Shown in pieces: positions 18,878-28,306 of a DNA stretch of 54,101 nt. The notes under the pieces are model-generated. The model was given only the letters and a program-made list of their open reading frames with translations, did no database searches and was not told the DNA's origin. Each line of letters opens with the position of its first letter. Position 1 is the first letter of the stretch. Position numbers and translations under genes: made by a program. This DNA is from Lachnospiraceae bacterium. Lineage in GTDB: Bacteria; Bacillota; Clostridia; Lachnospirales; Lachnospiraceae. The DNA lies in the NCBI GenBank assembly GCA_017467845.1, contig JAFUKH010000094.1:1-54101 (forward strand), read 5' to 3'.

Positions 18878-19031
18878 GTGACTATTCAGAGCCCATTCGC
18901 AAAATCGCTGCGATGCAGCTTTTCTTTTGCTCATGTATGGCTTCTCGCCATATAGATTTATAAGATCATCCTTCTGCAAGCAAGCTTGCTCAGTATGTAT
19001 CTTATAAATCTGCATGGCTCTGAACAGTCAC
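18878..19031. repeat. IR-bounded structured intergenic repeat (copy C)
   Basis: This 154-bp stretch is bounded by 16-bp inverted arms with one mismatch (GTGACTATTCAGAGCC at 18878-18893, complement at 19016-19031). Inside are a perfect 13-bp pair (AGATTTATAAGAT at 18954-18966 with 18999-19011) and smaller hairpins. Its ATTCGCAAAA...GCTGC...GCAGC...TTTTGC part is shared with copies A, B and D. It contains no credible gene, and lies between convergent genes. Confidence 0.75.
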
Positions 19032-19127
19032 ACACACTCACAATAATTTATTCTGGTAGAAGATTCTTATAAACGCAAACCAAGAAAGGTTTTATCATTT
19101 ACAATGGTTAGTATAACCTAACTTCCA

Positions 19128-20243
19128 TTAGTTGTCAACAACTTTCTTGATAAAATATTCCTCTAATTCATTCAGATTTAAATCCGAGTGTTCTATCTCT
19201 CTGGCATAACGATAGGATAGCTCAACATAATCCGCTGGCGTAAGCACCTTACCATTTCTCATCCATCTTGCCAGAAACAGCTCCTGAAGGAATCGCACCG
19301 ACTCTATACTGAGAGCCATCTTACTGTAAATCCAGTCATCATACACCCCTCCGCAAAAATATGTATACATAAAGAAAAAGAGCAGCTGTTTCTTACAATT
19401 TCTCAGCAAATCCCCGGCAGTTTTCTCTGTAGATATATACTCTGCAAATTCCTGCCAAAGCAATCTATAATGCGCTTCGCCCTTATCATAAAGGGTCTCC
19501 CTTACTTCTGCCAGCACATCGTTCCACTCTTCTCGCAGCCGTTCCAGACCATATATCTCTTCAAATAAAGCAACCTTATCTTCATAGGCGGTCTCGCAAG
19601 TGCATTCTGACCAATCCTTCTCTCGATAGACCTCTATGATTTCCTCCAGCCTGAAATACTCTCCTTCTTCCAAACAAAGCTGCATTTCCTTTGCAAGAGA
19701 AAGACACATCTCCATATAGGATTCTATGGAAGAGTTATCCTCCCAAAGCCTTTCAAAGCAAAGCTTTCTGGCCTCCACCAATTGGGTGTAGAGCATAATA
19801 TCAAAATCCTCGAAATCATCCAAATCCTCTTCTTCCGGTGTTTCCCACTCTATCAGTGGCACTTCTCCCTGCCAGGATAAAAGCATTTTTGCCGCAATGG
19901 GGCAGGACAAGGATAGGGACCATTCTCTGACTCCCTCATACTCCTCCACATGTCGAGGATAGAGTCTGCAAGTATCGCACAGTGCCTCCGATCCCAGCTC
20001 ACTGTATAAATCACAGAGATTCTCTTCATTTAAAACGGCACATCTCCTTTCATATTGATAAAAGCAGCCCTCCATCCAATCAATGGAATTCCTGAGCCTG
20101 CTGCCAAATCTTCCCTGCACTTCCCCATACTTCTCCAATGATTCCTCATCAATCATAATCTGCCATCCTGCACAGCAGGTATCCGGACATGCCCCTGCCA
20201 CACAAGAAAACTCATCAAAATATACAGGTTTAAAATACTGCAT
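19128..20243 (-). CDS. FliB-like flagellin lysine-N-methylase family protein
   Basis: This 371-aa protein matches the FliB family. Its N-terminal cysteine pattern FSCVAGACPDTCCAGWQI is followed by CAVL...CDLY and CDTCRLYPRH, a probable metal or Fe-S cluster site. The C-terminal part is helical. FliB methylates flagellin lysines in Salmonella, but many homologues occur without flagellar genes next to them, as here, so the substrate is uncertain. I start at the ATG at 20243, five bases after GGAGG; an ATG four codons earlier coincides with that ribosome binding site. Confidence 0.75.
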   Translation of the reverse strand: MQYFKPVYFDEFSCVAGACPDTCCAGWQIMIDEESLEKYGEVQGRFGSRLRNSIDWMEGCFYQYERRCAVLNEENLCDLYSELGSEALCDTCRLYPRHVEEYEGVREWSLSLSCPIAAKMLLSWQGEVPLIEWETPEEEDLDDFEDFDIMLYTQLVEARKLCFERLWEDNSSIESYMEMCLSLAKEMQLCLEEGEYFRLEEIIEVYREKDWSECTCETAYEDKVALFEEIYGLERLREEWNDVLAEVRETLYDKGEAHYRLLWQEFAEYISTEKTAGDLLRNCKKQLLFFFMYTYFCGGVYDDWIYSKMALSIESVRFLQELFLARWMRNGKVLTPADYVELSYRYAREIEHSDLNLNELEEYFIKKVVDN

Positions 20244-20256
20244 ACGCTCCTCCATA

Positions 20257-20281
20257 CAAAAAGGCGGCTAAATAAGCCGCC
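20257..20281 (-). terminator. Rho-independent terminator after prfB
   Basis: On the minus strand GGCGGCT and AGCCGCC form a stem with a short AT-rich loop, followed by TTTTTGT. It lies between prfB and the FliB-like gene. Confidence 0.85.
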
Positions 20282-20286
20282 CTTCT

Positions 20287-21412
20287 CTAAGTTTCTGTTT
20301 CTTTTTTAGATAAGTTAATCCATTTTAAATATCCGTTGATAAAGGTATCCAGCGCTCCATCCAGTACCGCATCCACATTACCGCTTTCTACATCGGTACG
20401 ATGATCCTTCACCATGGTATATGGCTGCAATACGTAGGAACGAATCTGGTTGCCCCAGCCGATATCCTTAACCTCTCCGCGGATGTCAGAAAGCTTCTCT
20501 ACATTGGCCTCCTGCTTTAATAAAAACAGCTTTGCACGAAGCATCTGCATGGCTTTATCCTTATTCTGGAACTGACTTCGCTCGTTCTGACACTGCACTA
20601 CCGTTCCGGTAGGAATATGGGTGATTCGGATTGCCGATGAAGTCTTATTGATATGCTGACCACCGGCACCACTGCTTCGGTAGGTATCAATACGCAAATC
20701 CTTTTCATCAATTTCTACATCCAAATCCTCTTCAATCTCCGGCATTACATCCAATGACACGAAGGAAGTCTGCCTTTTGCCCTGAGCATTGAAGGGTGAG
20801 ATACGTACAAGTCTGTGCACACCCTTCTCTGATTTTAAATATCCGTAAGCATTGATTCCATTCACCTGAAAGGTTACAGACTTGATACCCGCTTCATCTC
20901 CGTCCAGATAATCCAGCACTTCAATGGTAAAGCCCTTACGCTCCGCCCAGCGGGTATACATGCGGTACAACATACTGCACCAGTCACAGCTTTCCGTACC
21001 GCCGGCACCTGCATTCAGCTTTAAGATTGCGTTAGCTTTATCATACTCCCCCGATAAAAGAGTCCCGATACGAAGCTCATCAAACTCTGTCTTAAACTCC
21101 TCCAGCTCTGCCTGAATCTCAGGAATCAGAGAAGCATCTTCTTCCTCGTAACCCATCTGGATTAACGTCAGAATATCCTCATACTGCATCTCCAGCTTAT
21201 CATAGATTCCTACAGTGTCCTTCAGATTCTTTAATTCTTTAATTTGTTTATTGGCGACATCCGGATTGTCCCAGAAATTCGGGGCCTCCATCTCTCGCTC
21301 CATCTCTTCGATTCGCTTTGCCTTATTATCTAAGTCAAAGTGAATCCCTCACTTCCGCCAAAGGTGTCTCATAGGTCAGAAGCTCTGTCTTCATCTGATC
21401 CAATTCAACCAT
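20287..21412 (-). CDS. prfB: Peptide chain release factor 2, programmed +1 frameshift
   Basis: RF2 recognises UGA and UAA and triggers peptide release. Translation starts at the ATG at 21412, after AAGGTGA. It runs 25 codons to CTT-TGA-C (21334-21340), where a +1 shift skips the T at 21337 and continues to 20287, giving about 374 aa. The 338-residue open frame alone would lack the conserved N-terminus. The protein has the RF2 anticodon-like SPF (RISPFNAQGKRQTSF) and the catalytic GGQ in GAGGQHINKTSS. The feature span includes the shift site, so a naive translation will show a stop. It starts 16 bases after secA. Confidence 0.96.
21334..21340 (-). promoter_or_regulatory. RF2 autoregulatory frameshift site
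   Basis: The minus strand reads CTTTGAC with AGGG eight bases before it (AGGGATTCA-CTTTGAC). This is the classic slippery CUU-UGA-C with an upstream Shine-Dalgarno-like stimulator. Low RF2 slows termination at UGA and favours the +1 shift, so RF2 controls its own synthesis. Confidence 0.95.
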
Positions 21413-21428
21413 TAACGTCACCTTCTTT

Positions 21429-23993
21429 CTATTTTCTGCCGCAGCAGTTCTTATATTTCAGTCCACTTCCGCATGGACATGGATCGTTTGGATATACCTT
21501 ATTTTCGATACGCTTTACAGGTGCCTTCTGCAGTGATTCATCCTTGTTGGTTCCGGTAACCTTTGCCACCTGCTCACGCTCTACCTTCTGCTCAATCTTT
21601 ACATGGAACAGTAAGCGTACGGTCTCTTCCTTGATATTCTGAGTCATCTCATCAAACATCTCATAACCGCTCATCTTATACTCTACAATCGGATCTCTCT
21701 GGCCGTAAGCCTGAAGGCCGATCCCCTGACGTAGCTGCTCCATATCATCAATATGAGCCATCCACTTTCTATCAATAACCTTAAGAAGAATCACACGTTC
21801 AATCTCACGCATAGTCTCAGAATTCGGGAACTCAGCTTCCTTACTCTCGTAAAGCTTCACAGCCTCTTCCTTCAGCTGCTGCTTCAAGCTGTTCTTCTTA
21901 TTCTTCTTTACACGCTCCGGAGAAAGGGGTGCAAGGGGAACAGTAGGCAGAAGCAGATTATTCAGCTCACCGTAATTCCACTCCTCGCTGTCCACATCAT
22001 CGTTGATACTCATATCCACACAATTCTCCACGATATCTGTTACCATCTTTATGATAACATCTCTCATGCTTTCACCGTTTAATACGCGAAGTCTCTCATC
22101 ATAGATAATCTCACGCTGCTCGCTCATTACACGGTCAAACTCAAGAAGGTTCTTTCTGATACCAAAGTTGTTATTCTCAATCTTCTTCTGTGCTGACTCA
22201 ATCGCTCCGGTAAGTGCAGAATGTTCAATCTCCTGATCCTCGGAAATACCCATACTGTTAAATACACTGATGAGTTTCTCGGAACCGAACAATCTCATTA
22301 AGTCATCCTCTAAGGAGATATAGAACTTTGACTCACCCGGGTCACCCTGACGGCCGCTTCGACCACGAAGCTGATTATCAATACGTCTGGACTCGTGACG
22401 CTCTGTACCGATGATCTTCAGACCACCTGCTGCTCTCGCCTGCTCATCCAGCTTAATATCCGTACCACGGCCTGCCATATTGGTTGCGATGGTCACTGCA
22501 CCATGAAGACCTGCATTTGCTACGATTTCTGCTTCCAGCTCATGGAACTTTGCATTAAGTACCTTATGCTGGATGCCCTTCTTGGTAAGAAGTCTGGAAA
22601 GCTCTTCACTGGCATCAATGGTAATGGTACCTACCAGTACGGGCTGTCCCTTTGCATGTGCCTCCTCTACTGCATTAACAATAGCGTTTAATTTACCCCT
22701 TCTGGTCTTATATACTGCATCCTGATGGTCAATACGTGCAATAGGCTTATTGGTAGGAACTTCCACAACGTCCATACCATAAATCTCACGGAACTCGCTC
22801 TCTTCCGTTAACGCAGTACCGGTCATACCACTTTTCTTGGTATACAGGTTGAAGAAATTCTGGAAGGTGATGGATGCCAGAGTCTTACTCTCTCTCTTTA
22901 CCTTTACATGCTCTTTAGCCTCGATAGCCTGATGCAAACCATCGGAATAACGACGTCCCGGCATAATACGTCCGGTAAACTCGTCTACAATAACTACCTG
23001 GTCGTCCTTTACTACATAATCCTGATCTCTGAACATCAAATTATGTGCACGAAGTGCCAGAATAATAATATGCTGAATCTCTGAATTCTCAGGATCTGCA
23101 TAGTTTTCTAAATGGAAGAACTTTTCTACCTTCTCCACACCTGCTGCGGTAAGGTTAATCACCTTGTCCTTCTCGTTTACAATAAAGTCACCGGTCTCCT
23201 CCTGCTCGATACCAAGGATGGCATCCATCTTGCTAAGATGCTCCATATCCTTACCACGATGCATCTGACGAGCCAGATGATCACACATCTCATATAAAGC
23301 AGTGGACTTACCGCTCTGTCCGGAGATAATCAGCGGAGTTCTGGCCTCATCTACAAGTACAGAGTCCACCTCATCGATAATTGCATAGTTCAGTCCCCGC
23401 AGTACCAGCTGTTCCTTATAGATAACCATATTATCTCTCAGATAATCAAAGCCCAGCTCATTATTGGTAACATAGGTAATGTCACACTGATATGCTGCTC
23501 TTCTCTCCTCCTGGGAAAGACCGTTAAGTACACAGCCAACCTTCAGTCCAAGGAACTGATGGACTGCACCCATCCACTCAGCATCTCGCTTTGCCAAATA
23601 GTCATTAACGGTTACTACATGCACACCCTTACCGGTAAGTGCATTCAGATACGCCGGAAGCAGACAGGTCTGTGTCTTACCTTCACCGGTCTTCATCTCC
23701 GCAATACGGCCCTGGTGAAGAATCACACCACCCATAAGCTGTACACGGTAATGCTCTGTATTAAGTACACGTCTTGCCGCTTCACGCACAACGGCGTATG
23801 CCTCCACAAGAATATCATCCAAAGTCTCGCCATTTGCCAGACGTGTTTTAAAAATTTCGGTTTTTCCACGAAGCTCCTCATCGCTGAGCCCCATCATTTC
23901 CGGTCTCAGAGCCTCAATCTTATCTACTATGGGAGTAATTCTTTTTAATTCTCTTTCGCTATGAGTACCGAAAATTTTGTCGATTAATTTCAT
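21429..23993 (-). CDS. secA: Preprotein translocase ATPase SecA
   Basis: SecA drives secretion through SecYEG. The 854-aa protein has Walker A GEGKTQT (about 103-109), the DEAD-like [18 protein letters not shown], the GMTGTA motif, the [11 protein letters not shown] helicase motif and the C-terminal zinc/SecB-binding tail [13 protein letters not shown]. The start is taken as the ATG at 23993 (MKLIDKIFG), the conserved family start; 12 extra codons upstream are not conserved. It is co-directional with prfB. Confidence 0.97.
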   Translation of the reverse strand: MKLIDKIFGTHSERELKRITPIVDKIEALRPEMMGLSDEELRGKTEIFKTRLANGETLDDILVEAYAVVREAARRVLNTEHYRVQLMGGVILHQGRIAEMKTGEGKTQTCLLPAYLNALTGKGVHVVTVNDYLAKRDAEWMGAVHQFLGLKVGCVLNGLSQEERRAAYQCDITYVTNNELGFDYLRDNMVIYKEQLVLRGLNYAIIDEVDSVLVDEARTPLIISGQSGKSTALYEMCDHLARQMHRGKDMEHLSKMDAILGIEQEETGDFIVNEKDKVINLTAAGVEKVEKFFHLENYADPENSEIQHIIILALRAHNLMFRDQDYVVKDDQVVIVDEFTGRIMPGRRYSDGLHQAIEAKEHVKVKRESKTLASITFQNFFNLYTKKSGMTGTALTEESEFREIYGMDVVEVPTNKPIARIDHQDAVYKTRRGKLNAIVNAVEEAHAKGQPVLVGTITIDASEELSRLLTKKGIQHKVLNAKFHELEAEIVANAGLHGAVTIATNMAGRGTDIKLDEQARAAGGLKIIGTERHESRRIDNQLRGRSGRQGDPGESKFYISLEDDLMRLFGSEKLISVFNSMGISEDQEIEHSALTGAIESAQKKIENNNFGIRKNLLEFDRVMSEQREIIYDERLRVLNGESMRDVIIKMVTDIVENCVDMSINDDVDSEEWNYGELNNLLLPTVPLAPLSPERVKKNKKNSLKQQLKEEAVKLYESKEAEFPNSETMREIERVILLKVIDRKWMAHIDDMEQLRQGIGLQAYGQRDPIVEYKMSGYEMFDEMTQNIKEETVRLLFHVKIEQKVEREQVAKVTGTNKDESLQKAPVKRIENKVYPNDPCPCGSGLKYKNCCGRK

Positions 23994-24134
23994 ACTACTA
24001 AATCTCCATTTCCTATGGCCAGGTTTCACTGCGCTTTTCGCACAGCCTATCGAGTATTTTAACAGATTTTGCCCTACTATTCAACCTAATTACATTTTGC
24101 TTTCCTAAACATTTTGTAAACATTTTGTGACATA

Positions 24135-24248
24135 ACTGTTCAGCCATGGACATATGTGAGAGCAGAACGCCGGATTATGAACAAAGGTAGTCACGAAGTG
24201 ACGGTAAGCGCATCAGTGCGACTTTGTGAAAGGTGCGGGCTGGACTGT
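24135..24248. repeat. IR-bounded structured intergenic repeat (copy A)
   Basis: This ~114-bp element between secA and the HD-GYP gene is bounded by ACTGTTCAGCC and GGCTGGACTGT (one mismatch as inverted repeats). Its core has an outer stem ACAAAG (24181-24186) with CTTTGT (24222-24227). The stem encloses GTCAC-GAA-GTGAC (24190-24202) and CGCA-TCAG-TGCG (24209-24220). The stems covary with copy B. The rest of 23994-24343 shows no gene. Confidence 0.7.
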
Positions 24249-24343
24249 AATGCTCGCACTTCATTGACAACTCACCCAAAAGTACTTATAATTGTTATAT
24301 TATATTATGATTAGATTTTTACTTTACCATTGGGGTGATACAC

Positions 24344-25417
24344 ATGAAAAGAATTTCAACCGGGCAACTCGAACCGGGTATGCGCGTTGATGAAGATGTG
24401 ACGAACCTGGATCATCAGCTGATTATAAAAAAGGGAACCGTTCTTACGGATGCAATTATTACCAAGTTGAATCTGTATGGCATTCTGACTGTATATATTG
24501 ATGAAAAATATAAGGCCACTCCGGAGAAAATTCCCACTCAATCCTACTATGAGCGAGTTCGAGAAAGCAAAGAATTTAAAGAGTTCAAGAAAGAATATGA
24601 TGCGGAAGTGGATTCCTTTAAATTTCACTTAAATAACGTAGTAGAGCGTAATGCTACTATTGATGTGAAAGAAATGCTGGCGGTACCTTTAAAGCTTATT
24701 TTGGAAGCCAAGGGCAGAGTTGGTGTACTTGATATGTTAAGTAACATGCGCGAATACGATGACTCAACATTTAATCACTGTTTAAATGTTGCACTGATTT
24801 GTAATGTTTTTGCCACCTGGCTGAAGATGGACGAAAAGGAAGTGGAAATGGCTACTGCCTGTGGCCTGTTCCATGATATCGGCAAGCTTCTTATTCCAAA
24901 GGAAATCGTTACAAAACCGGGTGCTCTTACCGATGCAGAATATATGGAAATTAAGCGTCATCCGGAGGAAGGCTATCGTCTCCTTTTGGACAATCACGTG
25001 GATAAGCATATCTGTAATGCAGCACTGATGCATCATGAAAGATGTGACGGTGGCGGATATCCCTTACGCTTGAAGGATAAGTATATTGACGGCTACGCCA
25101 AGATGGTTGCCATTGCGGACGTGTATGATGCCATGACCTCCGCCAGAGTCTATCGTGGACCACTATGTCCTTTTAAGGTTATTGAGATTTTTGAATCCGA
25201 AGGTTTGCAAAGATATGATGTTAATTTTGTCCTTACCTTCCTTGAAAATATCTGTAACACATATATTCAGAACAAGTGCCGTTTAAGTGACGGCCGGGAA
25301 GGACAGATTATTTTCATCAACAAATATTCACTCTCTCGTCCTATCGTTCAGTGTGGCAGTGAATATGTTGATCTTTCCCAAGAGCCCAACTCGATTTTTA
25401 TTGAAAGCTTATTATAA
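24344..25417 (+). CDS. HD-GYP domain cyclic-di-GMP phosphodiesterase
   Basis: This 357-aa protein has an N-terminal DUF3391-like region (RISTGQLEPGMRVDEDV) and a C-terminal HD-GYP domain. The domain shows HCLNVALICN, the HD dyad in GLFHDIGKLLIP, HPEEGYRLL, HHERCDGGGYP (the GYP signature) and ADVYDAMTSARVYR. It should hydrolyse c-di-GMP or a related cyclic dinucleotide. No TM segment is visible, so it is cytoplasmic. The ATG at 24344 follows GGGGTG. It ends 12 bases before the pectinesterase gene, and the two may be one transcript. Confidence 0.9.
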   Translation: MKRISTGQLEPGMRVDEDVTNLDHQLIIKKGTVLTDAIITKLNLYGILTVYIDEKYKATPEKIPTQSYYERVRESKEFKEFKKEYDAEVDSFKFHLNNVVERNATIDVKEMLAVPLKLILEAKGRVGVLDMLSNMREYDDSTFNHCLNVALICNVFATWLKMDEKEVEMATACGLFHDIGKLLIPKEIVTKPGALTDAEYMEIKRHPEEGYRLLLDNHVDKHICNAALMHHERCDGGGYPLRLKDKYIDGYAKMVAIADVYDAMTSARVYRGPLCPFKVIEIFESEGLQRYDVNFVLTFLENICNTYIQNKCRLSDGREGQIIFINKYSLSRPIVQCGSEYVDLSQEPNSIFIESLL

Positions 25418-25429
25418 TGACAGAAAGAC

Positions 25430-26464
25430 ATGAATAATATGATAGACGTATATGTGAATTATAATGAAAAGAAGCCTTGCTTTTCCTCGATTAGCGAGGC
25501 TTTCTCCTATATTTCCAAAGGGTATGAAGCGCCTGAGGCAACTTACCCTGCACAGAATGAGGCATTGGAAGAAGTAAATATTTATGTTGCTCCGGGTACC
25601 TACCGTGAGAAACTGGTCTTAGAAAGACCTTATGTAAACATGATTGGTGAAGATGCAGCTTCCACCGTCATCCTCTACGGCGATTATGCCAAGGACTCCA
25701 TGCCGGACGGCTCAAAGCGCGGAACCTTCCGTACCGCCGCCTTCCGCATCCATACTCACGATGTTAGTCTGAAAAACATTACCATACAGAATGATGCCGG
25801 CTTCGGTCACACCGTTGGCCAGGCGCTTGCCTTATATGTGGATGGTGACCGCAACAGCTTTTATGATGTACGCCTCATCGGAAGTCAGGACACCTTATTT
25901 ACCGCTCCCCTCCCCCGCAAGGAGGCACAGCCCGGCGGCTTTACCGGTCCCGGTGAGCACAAGCCCCGTACCATGGGGCGTCAGTATTACAAGAATTGCT
26001 TTATCCAAGGGGATGTGGATTTCATCTTCGGCGGTGCCTGCTGTTATTTCGAAGGCTGCACCATCTTCTCCAAGCAACCGGAGCATCTTCCTCCGGAGGC
26101 AGAAGGCCGCTCTATTTTCGGCTATGTAACTGCTGCTTCCACCTTTGAAGAGGAGCCTTACGGCTATGTATTTGAAGGTTGCAAACTTATCAGCGACTGC
26201 CCACCCGGCAGTATCTATCTTGGACGTCCTTGGAGAGAATACGCAAAAACCGTATTTTTAAACTGTGAACTGGGTCCCCACATCCACCCTGCCGGTTGGG
26301 AGGACTGGAATAAGCCCCACGGTCACTTCTACTACGCAGAGTTTGGCTCCACCGGTCAGGGTGCCAGCCCTTCCACCCGTGAAGCATACTCTCACCAGCT
26401 TACCCCTCAGGAAGCTACCCACTACACCAAAGAAAAAGTTCTGCGGGGCTGGATGCCCGCATAA
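25430..26464 (+). CDS. Pectin methylesterase (CE8), intracellular
   Basis: It removes methyl groups from homogalacturonan oligomers. The 344-aa beta-helix protein has the CE8 signatures in order: GHTVGQALALYVDGDR, SQDTLF with catalytic Gln/Asp, GDVDFIFGGA with the nucleophilic Asp, and YLGRPWREY with the conserved Arg/Trp. No signal peptide is present, so it should act on imported methylated oligogalacturonides rather than on polymer outside the cell. The ribosome binding site is weak (AGAAAGAC before the ATG), and the start may instead be three codons later. A terminator that is part of the large palindrome follows directly. Confidence 0.93.
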   Translation: MNNMIDVYVNYNEKKPCFSSISEAFSYISKGYEAPEATYPAQNEALEEVNIYVAPGTYREKLVLERPYVNMIGEDAASTVILYGDYAKDSMPDGSKRGTFRTAAFRIHTHDVSLKNITIQNDAGFGHTVGQALALYVDGDRNSFYDVRLIGSQDTLFTAPLPRKEAQPGGFTGPGEHKPRTMGRQYYKNCFIQGDVDFIFGGACCYFEGCTIFSKQPEHLPPEAEGRSIFGYVTAASTFEEEPYGYVFEGCKLISDCPPGSIYLGRPWREYAKTVFLNCELGPHIHPAGWEDWNKPHGHFYYAEFGSTGQGASPSTREAYSHQLTPQEATHYTKEKVLRGWMPA

Positions 26465-26468
26465 TACA

Positions 26469-26501
26469 AGGCTGCCGCATTTCATGCGGTGGCTTTTTTT
26501 T
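26469..26501 (+). terminator. Terminator of the pectinesterase gene
   Basis: GGCTGCCGCAT and ATGCGGTGGC pair around a TTC loop, followed by eight T. It is also the outer end of the left arm of the large palindrome. Confidence 0.85.
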
Positions 26502-27240
26502 GGCCCAACTTCCGGGCAATACACCACCGTCCGCATCTTATTTCAAATGCCTTTACAATGAGCCGGGAACCACCACACCCTTTTTTAACACTGCTTATGA
26601 GAAGTGCGTAGAAATCTCCAAAGTCATCATTTGCGTTGAGATATGTGTATTTCCACGTCTTCGACACTCCGGAGAACATGTCCGCATAAAGCGAATTCTC
26701 TGTAGTATTTTGAAGGCCAGCCCATCTTTCACAAATATTCTCTCTGTATCCGGAAACTGTTCGAAACTGCTTAAATTTCACAAAGTGCATGACTACATTC
26801 TGTGATTGGTCCATGTCTGTTCAAGCTTCGAACAAAATAAGGAGTCGTGTTCGCCTATATATAGACACACAGTATCTCTAATAGTCGTACACAACTCCTT
26901 ATTTTGTCGAAGGCGTGCCCCGACATGAACGGTCACGTAATCATGCACTTTGGAAATTTTTACGCACTTTCTCTAAGCTTCCGGATACAGAGAGGATATT
27001 TGTGAAAATGGCTGGTTTTAGTAACCTTAACAGAATTCGCTTAGTATGCGAACTTGTTTCTCACGGATTGCTCGAAGCTTGGAAATACACATATAATAAG
27101 AAAACGCAAATGCGACTTTGTGAGATTTAAGCACTTTAAGTCAGCAGTGTTAAAAAGGGTGGTGATGGTTCCCGGCTCACTGTAAAAGCATTTGAAATAA
27201 GATGCGGCAGCTGATGGTGTACTACCCGGAAGTTGGGTAC

Positions 27241-27273
27241 AAAAAAGCCGCCATGCATATGCATGGCAGCCTT
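27241..27273 (-). terminator. Terminator of the isomerase gene
   Basis: On the minus strand GCTGCCATGCA pairs with TGCATGGCGGC, followed by TTTTTTG. It mirrors the terminator at 26469 and forms the outer end of the right arm of the palindrome. Confidence 0.85.
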
Positions 27274-27288
27274 GTAAGTTCATAGGAA

Positions 27289-28125
27289 TTATGCTTCATC
27301 GTAAAGTTTCTGGATGAATTCTTTACACTGGATATTGTTTTCCGGGGTGGTGTCCTCTAAGGTTGCGTGGATATAAGGCTTTCTGGTCTTCATGAACTTG
27401 ATGAGAGAGGTGTAATCCATCTGACCAAGTCCGGCACCAACAGAAATCATCTTGCCGTCTTCTACCTTAAAGTCCTTGATATGAACCATAGCTACGTCAG
27501 GTCCCAGAAGTTCAATGGCCTCATCTACGATAGCTACCTGGTTCTTATAGTTGCTGATATCCAGAAGATTTACAGGGTCTAAAATAATCTGGAGATTCGG
27601 GGAGTTTATTGCATCAAGTACCTGACGGGCACGCTTTGGATTACATACAATGTGCTTCCATACAGGTTCGATAGCGATAACTACTCCCATCTTTTCTGCG
27701 TACTCTACGATTGGACGCAGATTCTTGATAAAGAGCTGTAAAGACTCCTCGTTGTGACACTCCGGCACATGAGTATAGGTTTCGTTGGGACATCCTGTCT
27801 CGGTTCCCACTACGCCGCAACCAAGCCATGAAGCAAAACGGATATGCGCCATATAACGATGCATGGTCTTTTTAAGCTGCTCCTCGTTAGGATCTGCAAG
27901 ATTAAGGTAGCATCCCAGTACCGCAATATGTACGTTGTTCTTTGCAAATACATCTTTCACATACATTGCAAGTCCCGGAGTCATTGCTTCATCCGTGGTA
28001 GGGAATTCATCAATTACCTTTCCAAGCGCCAAATGTCCGCATTTGAAGCCCAAATTCTTTACATCCTCAATTCTACCCTCTAAAGGCAATTTCTTTGTGT
28101 CATGTAATCTGATACCTAACTGCAT
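27289..28125 (-). CDS. Sugar phosphate isomerase/epimerase (TIM barrel)
   Basis: This 278-aa protein belongs to the xylose-isomerase-like AP-endonuclease-2 superfamily (IolE/hydroxypyruvate isomerase relatives). Metal-binding residues fit the motifs GTETGC, AIEPVWKHI, ILDPVNLLD, MVHIKDF and HATLED. It has no signal peptide. The precise substrate is unknown. Because it follows the GH28 gene in a uronate region that shows no KduI-like gene, an isomerase or epimerase for a uronate or keto-uronate is plausible but not shown by sequence. It lies ~180 bases downstream of GH28, with a structured repeat between. Confidence 0.82.
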   Translation of the reverse strand: MQLGIRLHDTKKLPLEGRIEDVKNLGFKCGHLALGKVIDEFPTTDEAMTPGLAMYVKDVFAKNNVHIAVLGCYLNLADPNEEQLKKTMHRYMAHIRFASWLGCGVVGTETGCPNETYTHVPECHNEESLQLFIKNLRPIVEYAEKMGVVIAIEPVWKHIVCNPKRARQVLDAINSPNLQIILDPVNLLDISNYKNQVAIVDEAIELLGPDVAMVHIKDFKVEDGKMISVGAGLGQMDYTSLIKFMKTRKPYIHATLEDTTPENNIQCKEFIQKLYDEA

Positions 28126-28155
28126 CGTTTCTCCTCCTGATTTTTATTCATTTCC

Positions 28156-28306
28156 GTTCAAACCGCGCATTCGCAAAGGTGACTGCGTCACTTTCCCGCT
28201 GCTTCGCAGCTAACTTTGCTCATGAACGTGCGCTCCCCTCATGCTTATGCTCTTTCCCAAAATCCTGCAAGCAGTATTTTTGTTCTATCGCAAAGCATGG
28301 CTGAAC
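28156..28306. repeat. IR-bounded structured intergenic repeat (copy B)
   Basis: This 151-bp element fills the gap between the isomerase start and the GH28 stop. Its ends are GTTCAAACC and GGCTGAAC, related to the ends of copies A and C. The core has outer stem GCAAAG (28173-28178) with CTTTGC (28214-28219), GTGAC-TGC-GTCAC (28179-28191) and GCTGC-TTC-GCAGC (28198-28210). It is inverted relative to copy A. Confidence 0.7.

Larger units (their letters stand above)
26467..27274. repeat. ~808-bp imperfect palindrome between convergent genes
   Basis: Two arms of about 400 bp are inverted copies of each other around a centre near 26870. The outermost 10 bases (CAAGGCTGCC at 26467-26476) are matched at 27265-27274. 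Shared blocks along the arms include CCCAACTTCCGGG, GCATCTTATTTCAAATGC, GAGCCGGGAACCA, ATATGTGTATTTCCA, AAGCGAATTCT, CTCTCTGTATCCGGAA and ACAAAATAAGGAGT (26832-26845 with 26894-26907). Open frames across it are artefacts of the two-fold symmetry, and I see no transposase. Confidence 0.88.

Noticed and set aside
21303-21337. Frameshift error or pseudogene in prfB
   Set aside because: The CTTTGAC site with upstream AGGG is the conserved programmed +1 frameshift of RF2.
24030-24340. Riboswitch upstream of the HD-GYP gene
   Set aside because: No known aptamer consensus (for example GEMM) is visible; the structure present belongs to the dispersed repeat family.
26482-27283. Four or more overlapping ORFs of 70-110 codons
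   Set aside because: They are mirrored on both arms of the large palindrome and encode similar low-complexity peptides on opposite strands, as expected from symmetry, and have no convincing start sites.
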